37,003 bases of DNA from GCA-003244245 sp036279835 (GTDB lineage: Bacteria > Actinomycetota > Actinomycetes > Mycobacteriales > Pseudonocardiaceae), in the NCBI GenBank assembly GCA_036279835.1, contig DASUII010000100.1:1-37003 (forward strand), written 5' to 3'. The position numbers and the translations under genes are program-made. Positions 1 through 8,268 of this stretch are shown here, piece by piece. Every line of letters starts with the position of its first letter. The stretch's first letter is position 1. The notes under the pieces were generated by a model, which saw nothing but the letters and a program-made list of their open reading frames with translations, ran no database searches and was not told the origin of the DNA.

Positions 1-305
1 CCCGCTTCGACTCGATCGAGGCCGCCCGCCTGCACTGCCAGGTCTTCTTCCCTTGGTACAACGACGAACACCGGCACTCCGGGCTGGGCCTGCACACCCC
101 CGCCGACGTCCACTACGGCCTCGCCGAAGCGATCCGCGACAAGCGCGCCGCCATCCTCACCGACGCCTACACCGCCCACCCGGAACGGTTCGTCCGCAAG
201 CCACCCGAGCCGCCGCAACTACCGACCGGCTCGTGGATCAACCCACCCACCCCAGAGGAGACCACTCAGTAAATACCGCTCGACGGTACCTCATCCAGGT
301 TGACA
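1..305 (+). mobile_element. Right end of an IS3-type insertion sequence (left part outside window)
   Basis: The window opens inside an insertion sequence. The transposase reading frame stops at 272 and is followed by a short non-coding tail. The outer end is placed near 305 because the tail finishes in CCAGGTTGACA, whose reverse complement TGTCAACCTGG has the TG start usual for IS3-family ends, and because phosphatase-like coding sequence begins directly after it. The other end and the inverted repeat partner lie outside the window, so the exact boundary is inferred. Confidence 0.55.
3..272 (+). CDS. IS3-family transposase OrfB, C-terminal part (cut by window edge)
   Basis: An open frame runs in from the window edge and encodes about 89 residues before a TAA stop. 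It contains FFPWYNDEHRHSGLGLHTPA, the stretch that follows the last catalytic acidic residue of the DDE integrase core in IS3-family transposases, where the YN...RHSGL block is highly conserved. The tail reads RFVRKPPEPPQLPT..., common in actinobacterial IS3 transposases. The catalytic D, D and E residues lie upstream, outside the window. The protein would cut and join the element's ends during transposition. Whether the full gene is intact cannot be seen. Confidence 0.8.
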   Translation, partial: RFDSIEAARLHCQVFFPWYNDEHRHSGLGLHTPADVHYGLAEAIRDKRAAILTDAYTAHPERFVRKPPEPPQLPTGSWINPPTPEETTQ

Positions 306-960
306 GGTTCCGTACACCAGTCAGACTTGAGCTGGTACGTCAGCCACCACCCCATCTCGGCGCTGGCCGGGCTGGTTCACCATGGGGTGGATTTCACCAA
401 TGCACGGACTCCGTTCCCGTCTGATTCCTTCCCCGGCATGGTCGGCCAAGCCACTGGCGGGAACCCGGCCACCACCGGGATCTACTACGACGACTCTTTC
501 AACCATGCGTTGCTGCCCCCCGGCACCACAACCTGCATGCCGGGTCAGCCCACCGGGACAGAGGTAACCTATTTCGAAGCCCTGGATAAGAACCCTCTCT
601 CGATCGACGCGGGTCAGGGCTTGGCCGGGTTGCCGGACAGCATCCTGTCGATGACCGGTACACCCCAGACGTTGATCGATAAGACCAAGCTCCCCGTGGA
701 CCCGAAGACCTGCACACCGGTCTATCCGCACCAGTACCTGAAGGTCAACACCATCTTCGAAGTGGCGCTAGCGCACGGTCTGCGGACCGCGTGGTCAGAT
801 AAACACCCCGCCTACGAGATCCTCGACGGACCCTCCGGGATGGGCGTGCAAGATCTGTTCACCCCGGAGATCAACAGCTCGTCCACCGAAGTGCCCACTG
901 GCCCGGATTGGACCAAAAACAACGCCAAGACCCAGCAGTACGACAGTTACAAGACCCACG
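306..960 (+). pseudogene. Alkaline-phosphatase-superfamily protein, internal fragment between two insertion sequences
   Basis: The frame starting at 306 reads HQSDLSWYVSHHP, then GVDFTNARTPFPSDSFPGM, GIYYDD, and further on LRTAWSDKHPAYEILDGPSG and DLFTPEIN. This is the pattern of secreted phosphodiesterase or nucleotide-pyrophosphatase-like members of the alkaline phosphatase superfamily. The PSDSFPGM region corresponds to the segment that carries the metal-binding nucleophile in this superfamily. The N-terminus, including any signal peptide, is removed at the IS3-type end, and the C-terminus is replaced at about 960 by the IS256-type element, so the remaining metal ligands are lost. No functional product is expected. 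A TTG at 300 opens a frame into it but would only be a chance start. Confidence 0.7.
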
Positions 961-2417
961 CGGAGCAATTGTCAAGACCTGTGGATCAAGATTTTTTAGG
1001 CGGCCGCCTCGGCAGTGCTCTCGGCGGTCTGGGCGTCGGGTCGTTCAACTAGCTTGCCGGCCTCGAAACGCGCACCGGCCCGGACCAGGGCGACGAGGTG
1101 CGGGGCGTTCACGGCGCGCCAACGGGCCTGCGCGGCCTCGATGAGCTTGAACGCCATCGCGAGTCCGGCGGACCGGGAGCCGGGTCCGCGGGTGACTTTG
1201 GTGCGGTGGCGCACGGTTGCGAACGTAGATTCGATGGGGTTGGTCGTGCGCAAGTGAATCCAGTGCTCGGCGGGGTAGTCGTAGAACGCCAGGAGCGTGT
1301 CGAGATCATCGGTGAGCTTCGCGACGGCCTTGCCGAACTTCGCACCGTAGATGGCCTCGAACGCCCGGGCCGCGTCGAGAGCGTGCCGCTTGTCCTCGGC
1401 GTTCCAGATTTCGGCGAGGGCTTTCTTTGCCCCGGGATGGGCTGACTTCGGCAGGCCACCGAGGATATTTGCGATCTTGTGAAACCAGCAGCGTTGCTCT
1501 GTGGTCTGGGGAAACACCTCGCGTAGCGCACCCCAGAACCCGAGCGCGCCGTCCCCGATCGCCAGGACCGGAGCGCGCATCCCGCGGCGGGCGCAGTCGC
1601 GTAGCAGGTCGGCCCAGGACTCGGTGGACTCGCGGTAGCCGTCGGCGAGCGCGACGAGCTCCTTGCGGCCATCGGTCCGCACACCGATCATCACCAGCAG
1701 GCACAGCTTGTGCTCCTCTAGGCGGATGTTGACGTGGATGCCGTCGGCCCACAGGTACACGTAGTCCACATCGGAGAGATCCCGGGCGGCGAACGCACGT
1801 TGCTCCGCCCTCCAGGTTTCGGTCAGCTTCGTGATCACCGAGCTGGACAAGCCCGCGGACGAGCCGAGGAACTGGCCCAGCGCGGGCCCGAAGTCGCTGG
1901 TCGACAGGCCATGCAGGTACAGCAGCGGCAACACCTCGTTGATCTTGGGGGTCTTCCGGCACCACGGCGGCAGGATCGCCGAGGTGAACCTCTGGCGTTC
2001 ACCAGTGTCGGGGTCGACCCGCTTGTCGTTGATCCGCGGCGCGCGGACCTCGACCGCGCCAGCGCTGGTCAGCACCTCACGGGGCTGATGCGAGCCGTTG
2101 CGCACAACCAGCCGGTGGCCCCGCTCGTCGCGCTCACCGGCGAACCGGGCAATGCACGCATCGGCCTCGGCCTGCAACGCCTCGGCCAGCATCCGCCGGG
2201 CGCCCTCGCGCACGATGTCATCGATCAACGAGCAGGACTCGCCCAGCGGCAGGCCGCCGGTGCGGTCCTCGCCCGCCACCGGCTCCGGGACTACGGTGAG
2301 CATGGGTCGTACCTTCCCGACCAGCGCTGGCACGCCGGTCTTGCTTGGAACCTTCACTCGATCACCCGGAGGGTACGGCCCCTCCTCGGTCATCCACAGG
2401 TTTCAAGCATTGCTCCG
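961..2417 (-). mobile_element. IS256-type insertion sequence with terminal inverted repeats
   Basis: A transposase gene is bracketed by imperfect inverted repeats. The sequence at 961-986 and the reverse complement of 2392-2417 share CGGAGCAAT at the outer side and ACCTGTGGAT at the inner side, with a few mismatches between. The two termini therefore match over about 26 bases. The eight bases outside each end differ, so no target duplication is visible. The phosphatase frame interrupted on the left does not resume on the right, which suggests a deletion or recombination after insertion. To the right (2418-2644) there is no convincing gene until the ybjQ-like start. Confidence 0.75.
996..2303 (-). 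CDS. IS256-family transposase
   Basis: This 435-residue protein is a mutator-type DDE transposase and moves the surrounding element. The first catalytic Asp is in YLWADGIHVNIR, the second in AIGDGALGFWGAL, and the Glu is in TTNPIESTFATVR; the typical CWFHKIANIL block lies between the second and third. The N-terminal part carries IVREGARRMLAEAL, normal for the family. The start is set at the ATG at 2303 (MLTVVPEP) because GGAAGG sits about nine bases upstream and relatives begin this way. An upstream ATG at 2393 falls inside the terminal repeat and would add 30 unusual residues. The frame has no interruptions, so the element may be active. Confidence 0.9.
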   Translation of the reverse strand: MLTVVPEPVAGEDRTGGLPLGESCSLIDDIVREGARRMLAEALQAEADACIARFAGERDERGHRLVVRNGSHQPREVLTSAGAVEVRAPRINDKRVDPDTGERQRFTSAILPPWCRKTPKINEVLPLLYLHGLSTSDFGPALGQFLGSSAGLSSSVITKLTETWRAEQRAFAARDLSDVDYVYLWADGIHVNIRLEEHKLCLLVMIGVRTDGRKELVALADGYRESTESWADLLRDCARRGMRAPVLAIGDGALGFWGALREVFPQTTEQRCWFHKIANILGGLPKSAHPGAKKALAEIWNAEDKRHALDAARAFEAIYGAKFGKAVAKLTDDLDTLLAFYDYPAEHWIHLRTTNPIESTFATVRHRTKVTRGPGSRSAGLAMAFKLIEAAQARWRAVNAPHLVALVRAGARFEAGKLVERPDAQTAESTAEAAA

Positions 2418-2644
2418 TACGAACGGGCATCATGAAGCTGTTGCTCAGCGTAGGTGGCCGACTTTTGAAACCCCACAGCCTCTCAACCAACCCGGACAAC
2501 CCCGCCGCTACTGCCGCCTAGCGTCGCCGAACATCGGAGGCTCCGAATGTGACCTAGAAACCCCGAAGGGTGGGAGGACTTTTCGTTGGCCACCAGCGGG
2601 GACCATAACTCCACGGATCGCCGGATGTGCGAGGATTGCCCACG

Positions 2645-2980
2645 ATGACCGATGACATCTTGATCTCCACGATGAATGACATCCCCGGTTACGAGGTCGT
2701 GCAGGTGCACGGCGAGGTGTATGGGCTGATCGTGCGCGCACGCAACGCGTTCTCGAACATCGGCGCCGGGTTACAGACCATTGTCGGCGGCGAGGCGAAG
2801 GGCTACACCAAGCTCCTCAGCGCCAGCCGAGATCAAGCGACCGAGCGCCTCAAGGAGGCAGCGGCGGCGCGCGGCGCAAACGCCGTCCTCGCGATGCGCT
2901 TCGACTGCAACGAGATCGGCGACATCATGAGCGAGGTCGCGGCGTACGGGACTGCGGTGACGATCCGCCGGAAGGCCTGA
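2645..2980 (+). CDS. YbjQ/UPF0145 family protein
   Basis: This 111-residue protein matches the YbjQ (DUF74) family, whose members form compact pentameric rings and whose role is unknown; they have been called putative heavy-metal-binding proteins. Family landmarks are the opening ILISTMNDIPGYEV, the central FSNIGAGLQTIVGGE with KGYTKLL, the helix RDQATERLKEAAAARGANAV, and the final strand ending GTAVTIRR. The length is normal. The ATG at 2645 is chosen because GAGGA lies nine bases upstream and relatives start with this methionine; a GTG at 2627 would add six residues. It lies alone between the IS element and the DUF1707 gene. Confidence 0.88.
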   Translation: MTDDILISTMNDIPGYEVVQVHGEVYGLIVRARNAFSNIGAGLQTIVGGEAKGYTKLLSASRDQATERLKEAAAARGANAVLAMRFDCNEIGDIMSEVAAYGTAVTIRRKA

Positions 2981-3012
2981 CGGATCGGGTCATAGAACCG
3001 CACACACCCGTT

Positions 3013-3585
3013 GTGGAGACCCGTGATGGTGGGTCAACCGAGGATGACAATCTCAAGGCTTCCGACGCGGATCGGCAGCAGGACGTCGACCGGCTCGGCA
3101 CCGCTGTCGGGGAAGGTCGGCTGACCCTGCAGGAGTGCAGCGGCCGGGCAGGCCAAACCTATGCCGCGCGAACCCACGGTGAGCTCGACGGCTGGTCGCC
3201 GATCTGCCGGTTGGGTCACAGCCGGAAACCCTGCCGGCTCCGGCCCCGGCAGGACACCGAGTGGTTCGCGACCCCGGTCGGCGGGCTGCGCCGCCAGGGC
3301 CGGTGGCGGCTGGCCCGGCACACCGTGTGCGTCACCCTGCTCGGCGGCATGCGGCTGGATCTACGCCAGGCCGAGTTGTCCGGACCGGACACCATGGTGA
3401 CCGCGGTGATGCTTGTCGGCGGGGCCCGAGTCATCGTCCCCGCCGGCCTCAACGTTCAAGTCAGCGGGTTCACCCTGCTCGGCGGCCGCCGCATCGATGA
3501 CGATCAGGCCGCGGTACCCGACGCACCGGTGGTGCGACTTCGGGTGCTCTCCCACAAACCTACGCACATAGGCCTCCCCAAATAA
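3013..3585 (+). pseudogene. DUF1707 / LiaF-like domain protein with two compensating frameshifts
   Basis: The N-terminal part (LKASDADRQQDVDRLGTAVGE, then AARTHGELD) is a DUF1707 domain, and the C-terminal part (TEWFATPVGGL, VTLLGGMRLDLRQAEL, GARVIVPAGLNV, GFTLLGG) is the cell-wall-active-antibiotic-response-like beta domain that usually follows it. Between them the expected DUF1707 ending, normally LxADLP, is read here as GWSPICRLGHSR. Another frame over the same bases (about 3190-3260) gives LVADLPVGSQPETLPAPAP. One base appears lost near 3188 and one gained near 3258, so some 24 residues are out of frame while both domains stay in frame. The last 16 residues also differ from the usual ending. 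The gene may be decaying, or still make both domains. Start is GTG at 3013. Confidence 0.7.
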
Positions 3586-4482
3586 TCCCGCTCTCCCATG
3601 GGAGCGGGTCAGCCAGGGAGGGTGAGACCCGCGGAACACCAGGGGTAGTCAGCAGTTCGCGGGTATCGGGTCCCAGGCGCCCGGCGAAGGCCTGCGTGGC
3701 CGCGGCGCCCCACAAGCCCTCAGCCAGGTAGGGATCGGTGGGTGACTCGCCCGCAGCATCCTCGGCGGCCGGGACAGCTTCCCAGAACAGGCTTTGCGAC
3801 CGGAAGGGATAACCCCAGGCAGAGCACTGTCCTCGACGTCGCGGCGGGCGGTGGCCCACTCCACGGACTCCAGTGCGGCCCGCCGGCGCCGAATCCTGGT
3901 CACCACGGCAGGGGCCAGCGTCCGCGCTTCGCGCAGCAGGGCCAACGCTGACTGGGTGTGGGGTCCATAGGCTGTGCTGGGCGTGAACCGCGAGGGCAAG
4001 CACGTACGCCGCCACGGACAAGTGAGCAGCTGATTGGCCGAGGTGCCGGGATCCCCGGCCGGGGCGGCAGCGATACCCAGGCCGGCATCGAACACCGCCA
4101 GTATCCCCGCCAGATAGGCCGCCGGCAGCTCGTCGGTGTCGGTCAACATGTAGGGGTGCCCGAGGACCTCCACGATGCGACGCCTCACGTTGGCGGGTTG
4201 GGGCAGCCCGAACGTGTCGGCCCAGCGCACCCACCGCGACCCCAACCGATTGGCCAGCTCCCCCTCACCGATGCCCTCGATCAGCTGGGCGCGGGCCGCA
4301 GCGCGCTGATCACCCGGCTCAACCAGCCCGCCCATCCGGATCAGCTGGTCCAAGGTCGGATTCGCGACGGTGACATCGAGCTGGCGCCATTCCTCACCAC
4401 GCGGGTGCTCGGCGAGTAGCCGGGCGCCTAGATCATCACGACCACCCACCCCGGGCCCCGAACTCAACATGCGCGTCATCAT
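3560..4482 (-). pseudogene. Unrecognised actinobacterial gene, frameshifted
   Basis: From the ATG at 4482 the frame gives a coherent soluble protein for about 225 residues, with segments such as VANPTLDQLIRMGG, EVLGHPYMLTDTDELPAA and EARTLAPAVVTRIRRRRAAL. Near 3800-3812, just after ALPGVIPSGRK, the frame loses protein-like character, while the neighbouring frame continues well with SLFWEAVPAAEDAAGE, SPTDPYLAEGLWGAAATQAF and RLGPDTRELLTTPG, stopping at 3560. A single-base shift there explains both. The 3' end overlaps the end of the DUF1707 gene on the other strand by 26 bases. I do not recognise a family or motif. It may be a plasmid- or island-borne hypothetical. No gene is seen between 4483 and 4676. 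Confidence 0.55.
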
Positions 4483-4676
4483 CCACCCGGCCCTACCTAG
4501 CCCCAGTACTACCGTTCTTCCGCTCGCGCGCCGGCTGTTCGCCGAGCAGTCCCAGGTGTCCCGGCACTCCCGTGGCGAAGACCGTCTGGGCGGCCATCCG
4601 GGAAGCTCGTGTTGTCGTGGGGGTGATAGATGTGGTGCGAGCAGCGGGTGGCGCGGGAATTCAATGAGGGACCGGG

Positions 4677-6695
4677 GTGAGGGAGCCGTTTGGCGGGTCG
4701 GTACTGGAGGCGACGTTGGAGCGGATCACGTTCGCTAACACCGACAACGGCTACACCGTCGCCCATGTCGATGTGGGGCGTGGCGGGGATCTGGTCACCG
4801 TGGTGGGCTCGTTGCTGGGGGCGCAGCCGGGTGAGGCCTTGCGGATGCGTGGCCGGTGGAGCTCACATCCTCAGTTCGGCAAGCAGTTCCACGTCGAGGA
4901 CTACACCACGGTGTTGCCCGCGACGGTGCAGGGGATCCGCCGGTACCTGGGTTCGGGGCTGATCAAGGGCATCGGCCCGAGACTCGCGGAGAAGATCGTC
5001 GAACACTTCGGGGTGGAGGCCCTCGATGTGATCGAAACGACACCGGCTCGGCTGATCGAGGTTCCCAACCTCGGACCCAAACGCACCCAGTTGATCACCG
5101 AGGCGTGGGAGGAACAGAAGGCGATCAAGGAGGTGATGGTATTCCTGCAAGGCGTCGGGGTCTCCACGTCGTTGGCGGTGCGGATCTACAAGCAGTACAC
5201 CGACGCCGCGATCGGCGTGGTCCGCGCGCAGCCGTATCGGCTGGCTTCGGAGGTGTGGGGGATCGGGTTTAAAACCGCCGACACGATCGCCCACTCGGTT
5301 GGCATCCCGCATGACAGCCCGCAACGGGTCAAGGCGGGATTGGCGTTTACGTTGTCGGAGGCGACCAGCGACGGGCACTGTTTCCTGCCTGAACAGGAGC
5401 TGATCACCGAGGCGAACAAGATCTTGGGAGTGGACACCGGGTTGGTGATCGACTGCTTGGCCGAACTCGTCACCGAAGAGGCCGTGGTCCGCGAGCAGAT
5501 CCCCGGTGCCGACGCCGAGCATCCCACGGCGGCGATTTATCTGGTGCCGTTTCACCGCGCGGAGATTTCCCTGGCCGGTCAGTTACAGGGGTTGCTGCGC
5601 ACGAGCGGGGATCGGATGGCGGGCTTCGCCGATGTTGATTGGGGCAAGGCGCTGTCCTGGCTGCATCGCCAGACCCGGGCCGAGCTCGCTCCGGAGCAGG
5701 AAGCGGCCGTGAAACTGGCGTTGACCGAGAAGGTCGCGGTCCTCACCGGCGGCCCCGGCTGCGGCAAGAGCTTCACCGTGCGCTCGATCGTTTCCCTCGC
5801 CGCGGCGAAACACGCCAAGATCGTGTTGGCCGCCCCGACCGGGCGGGCCGCCAAGCGCCTGGCCGAACTCACCGGACACGACGCAGCCACGGTGCACCGC
5901 CTGCTGGAACTCAGACCGGGCGGGGACGCGGCCTACGACAAGGACCGGCCCTTGGATGCCGACCTCGTCGTGGTCGATGAGGCCTCGATGCTGGACCTGT
6001 TGCTGGCCAACAAGCTCACCAAGGCCATCCCTGCCGGGGCACACCTGCTGTTAGTCGGAGATGTCGACCAATTACCCTCGGTCGGCGCCGGGGAGGTCCT
6101 GCGTGACCTGCTCGCACCGGGCACCCCGATCCCGCACGTGCGGCTGACCCAGATCTTTCGCCAAGCCAGCCACTCCGGGGTGGTGACCAACGCCCACCGC
6201 ATCAACGCCGGGGACTACCCCCGCACCCAGGGACTGGACGACTTCTTCCACTTCAACGTCGACGACACCGAGCAGGCCGCCCACATCACGGTCGAGGTGG
6301 TGGCCCGGCGGATCCCGGCTAAGTTCGGGCTGGATCCACGCCGCGACATTCAGGTGCTGGCCCCGATGCACCGCGGTGCCGCCGGAGCCGGTGCGCTGAA
6401 CACCCTGCTAAAACAGGCGCTGACCCCGGCCGGCCCCGACGTGCCAGAACGGCGGTTCGGCGGCCGGATCTTCCGGGTCGGCGACAAAGTCACCCAGATC
6501 CGCAACAACTACGACAAGGGCACCAACGGAGTGTTCAACGGCACCCAAGGCGTCATCACCGCGATCGACCCGATCGACCAGACCCTCACCGTGCGCACCT
6601 TCCGCTGGCTTGCAGGCCGTGATGCGGCGGACTGCGAGCCCCCGGGCGCAGACCGCGGTAACTCCAGAACTGTCCCGGATGGGCGGGTAGCTTAG
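4677..6695 (+). pseudogene. recD2: RecD2-type SF1B helicase, C-terminally truncated
   Basis: RecD2 unwinds DNA 5' to 3' in repair outside RecBCD. Visible parts are the N-terminal OB-like segment (LERITFANTDNGYTVAHVDV), tandem helix-hairpin-helix repeats (SGLIKGIGPRLAEKIVEHFG, VWGIGFKTADTIA), Walker A (GGPGCGKS, near residue 360), LAAPTGRAAKRLAE, Walker B (VVVDEASM) and VGDVDQLPSVG, then LTQIFRQA and VLAPMHRG. The family normally continues after TVRT with the HRSQGSE motif V region and the AVTRA motif VI, about 100 further residues. Here similarity stops near 6600 and about 30 unrelated residues follow to the stop at 6695. Without motifs V and VI helicase activity is not expected. Start is GTG 4677 with GAGGG six bases upstream. 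Confidence 0.85.
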
Positions 6696-6742
6696 GGCAG
6701 CGTTGTGGTGTTCTCGCACCTCAGATAGTGTGTACTAATTCA

Positions 6743-7066
6743 GTGTTGATCGGTATTGGAAACCTGTACAAGACGGAGATGTGCTTCCTGTTGGGGGTGC
6801 CACCCTGGATGCCGGTCCGCGAGGTCGACGCCGACGCCGTGGTGGCGCTGGCTCGGCGGCTTCTGTCGGCGAACGCCGACCGTCGTGAGCAGTCCACCAC
6901 GGGGGAGTTAGCCCGCGGCAAGCAGCACTGGGTGTACGAGCGAGCGGGCAGACCGTGTCGCCGCTGCGGGGAGCGAGTGATCCGCTCGGTACAGGGAGCT
7001 GACGTCTACGCCAGGAGCACCTATTACTGCCCTCGCTGCCAACCGGACCACCCCGCGCCGCCGTGA
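6743..7066 (+). pseudogene. Endonuclease VIII / Fpg-family DNA glycosylase, C-terminal remnant
   Basis: From about 6743 the frame reads IGNLYKTEMCFLLGVPPWMPV, the end of the helix-two-turn-helix DNA-binding domain of Fpg/Nei base-excision glycosylases. It continues with KQHWVYERAGRPCRRCGERV and STYYCPRCQP, the C-terminal zinc finger (C-x2-C and C-x2-C). Sequence close to actinobacterial Nei2 is suggested by the QHWVYERAGRPCRRCG stretch. The catalytic N-terminus (Pro2 and Glu3) and the beta-sandwich domain are absent; upstream is the scar that also ends recD2. An ATG-type start at 6728 gives a 112-residue frame but it lacks the enzyme's active site. Confidence 0.8.
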
Positions 7067-7229
7067 GACCGAGGTAGCCGCGCTGGCGTGCTGTCCCCAA
7101 ACGGCGCAGGTTGGTGCGCGCCGGCAGCGCTGGCGACGCGATGTTTGATTTAGTTTGCTGTAACATCAATCCCTACCGACAACGTTGCTCGACGATGACA
7201 CATTCAGACATGAGGGGTGGTGGCTGGTG

Positions 7230-7511
7230 ATGCGTAAGAAGATCGATAAAGCTGCTGTTTTGCGAGCTCTACAGACAATCGAAGACGACGATTACGACGG
7301 CTTTGTACTCCTAGTGCAAGCGGCTCGTAACAGAAATGTTGTATTCAATCCAGATTTACCCGTGTGGCCTATGGCTCAGAGCATGGGGATCATCGTGGAC
7401 TGTAATCGTGGTGGTGTTCCAGAATTTGACGAAGCAATGCGCGATTTCGTGCGGGATAGAAACAACGTGGACGGCTCAGACAAGCGTCCCTTCGTGAAAG
7501 GTAGACATTAA
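7230..7511 (+). CDS. Small hypothetical protein, low-GC orphan
   Basis: This 93-residue frame begins MRKKIDKAAVLRALQTIEDD and is acidic in the middle, with hydrophobic VLLVQAARNRNVVF and a basic tail ending RPFVKGRH. Codon use is unlike its neighbours: many A- or T-ending codons (for example ttt, gta, aat, cca), suggesting a foreign origin. The ATG at 7230 is preceded by GAGGGG, twelve bases away; a TTG at 7185 would add 15 residues. I do not recognise a family. Size and composition would suit an immunity or antitoxin-like protein, but nothing in the sequence proves that and no partner toxin is adjacent. Confidence 0.5.
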   Translation: MRKKIDKAAVLRALQTIEDDDYDGFVLLVQAARNRNVVFNPDLPVWPMAQSMGIIVDCNRGGVPEFDEAMRDFVRDRNNVDGSDKRPFVKGRH

Positions 7512-7590
7512 AAGAGGGCGACCTTGCAATTTCCTTCCCTCATCTGCGGACCGCGTCGCGTCGTTACTGACGGATGGTCAGAGCTGGAGA

Positions 7591-8085
7591 TCAACCTGTG
7601 CGCCGTGTCTCTAATCCGGTGCCCCGCGTGGTGCCGCTGATCGTCCCGACACTGCTGTTGATGCCGGTAGCGGCGTTGTTGATCGCGCCAGCCGTACCGT
7701 TGACCGTACCGGCGGTATCTTTGATAGTTCCCGCGGTCGTATTGATCGACTTCGCCAGGGCAGCGATGTCCCGGGCGGTGGCGTCGGCCGTGTTGAGCAG
7801 GCCCTGCAGCGGCTTCGCACTCGATAAGATCGAAGATGCAAGCTCATTGGTCCGGTTCAACTCGACGACCGAGTTGGTCGAGATGTTGATCTTGCTAGCG
7901 TTTTCCGCGATAGTCTGCGCCTTCCTGTCGATGCTCTGCGCCGCAGCCAGCGTCCGTGCGAGCAGGGCAGCCGCTATACCGATCACGAGCACACCAACGA
8001 CGAGGATTACGACACTGACGACATTGAACAGTCCAGCTCCACCGGGTCTCCCGGATCGAGCACCCGTTCTTGCCAACTCCACCAC
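7591..8085 (-). CDS. Membrane-anchored protein with 7-residue repeats, unknown function
   Basis: The protein has one membrane segment near its N-terminus (FNVVSVVILVVGVLVIGIAA) followed by a long, low-complexity helical region. Its C-terminal part (7621-7746) contains six successive 7-residue units, each starting with Ile or Val and rich in Asn, Thr, Gly and Ala: INTTAGT, IKDTAGT, VNGTAGA, INNAATG, INSSVGT, ISGTTRG. Such spacing fits an extended coiled coil or stalk outside or inside the membrane. The GTG at 8085 is preferred (GGAAGC just upstream); the frame stays open to 8430 but that extension looks non-coding. The family is unknown to me. It is transcribed away from the S41 protease gene. 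Confidence 0.55.
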   Translation of the reverse strand: MVELARTGARSGRPGGAGLFNVVSVVILVVGVLVIGIAAALLARTLAAAQSIDRKAQTIAENASKINISTNSVVELNRTNELASSILSSAKPLQGLLNTADATARDIAALAKSINTTAGTIKDTAGTVNGTAGAINNAATGINSSVGTISGTTRGTGLETRRTG

Positions 8086-8268
8086 CGCTTCCTGAGCGCA
8101 AGATTGTTCATAGCCCAGTTTAGCCTCGATCCGTAGATCAGTCTCAGTGTTGATCTTGGGTGGCTTGCATCGGCCAACCCGTCCAGGTCGAACTGCCCTA
8201 CGCCGCCGGGCAGATCGGCGGCGGGGTCCAACGTTGTTCAGCGCGCTGCTTCCAGTTAACTTCGGGCC

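Noticed and set aside
2435..2520. Possible IS21-type end (GTGGCCGACTTTTGAAACCCC)
   Set aside because: Only one short resemblance is present; no second end, no istA/istB frame, so it cannot be supported.
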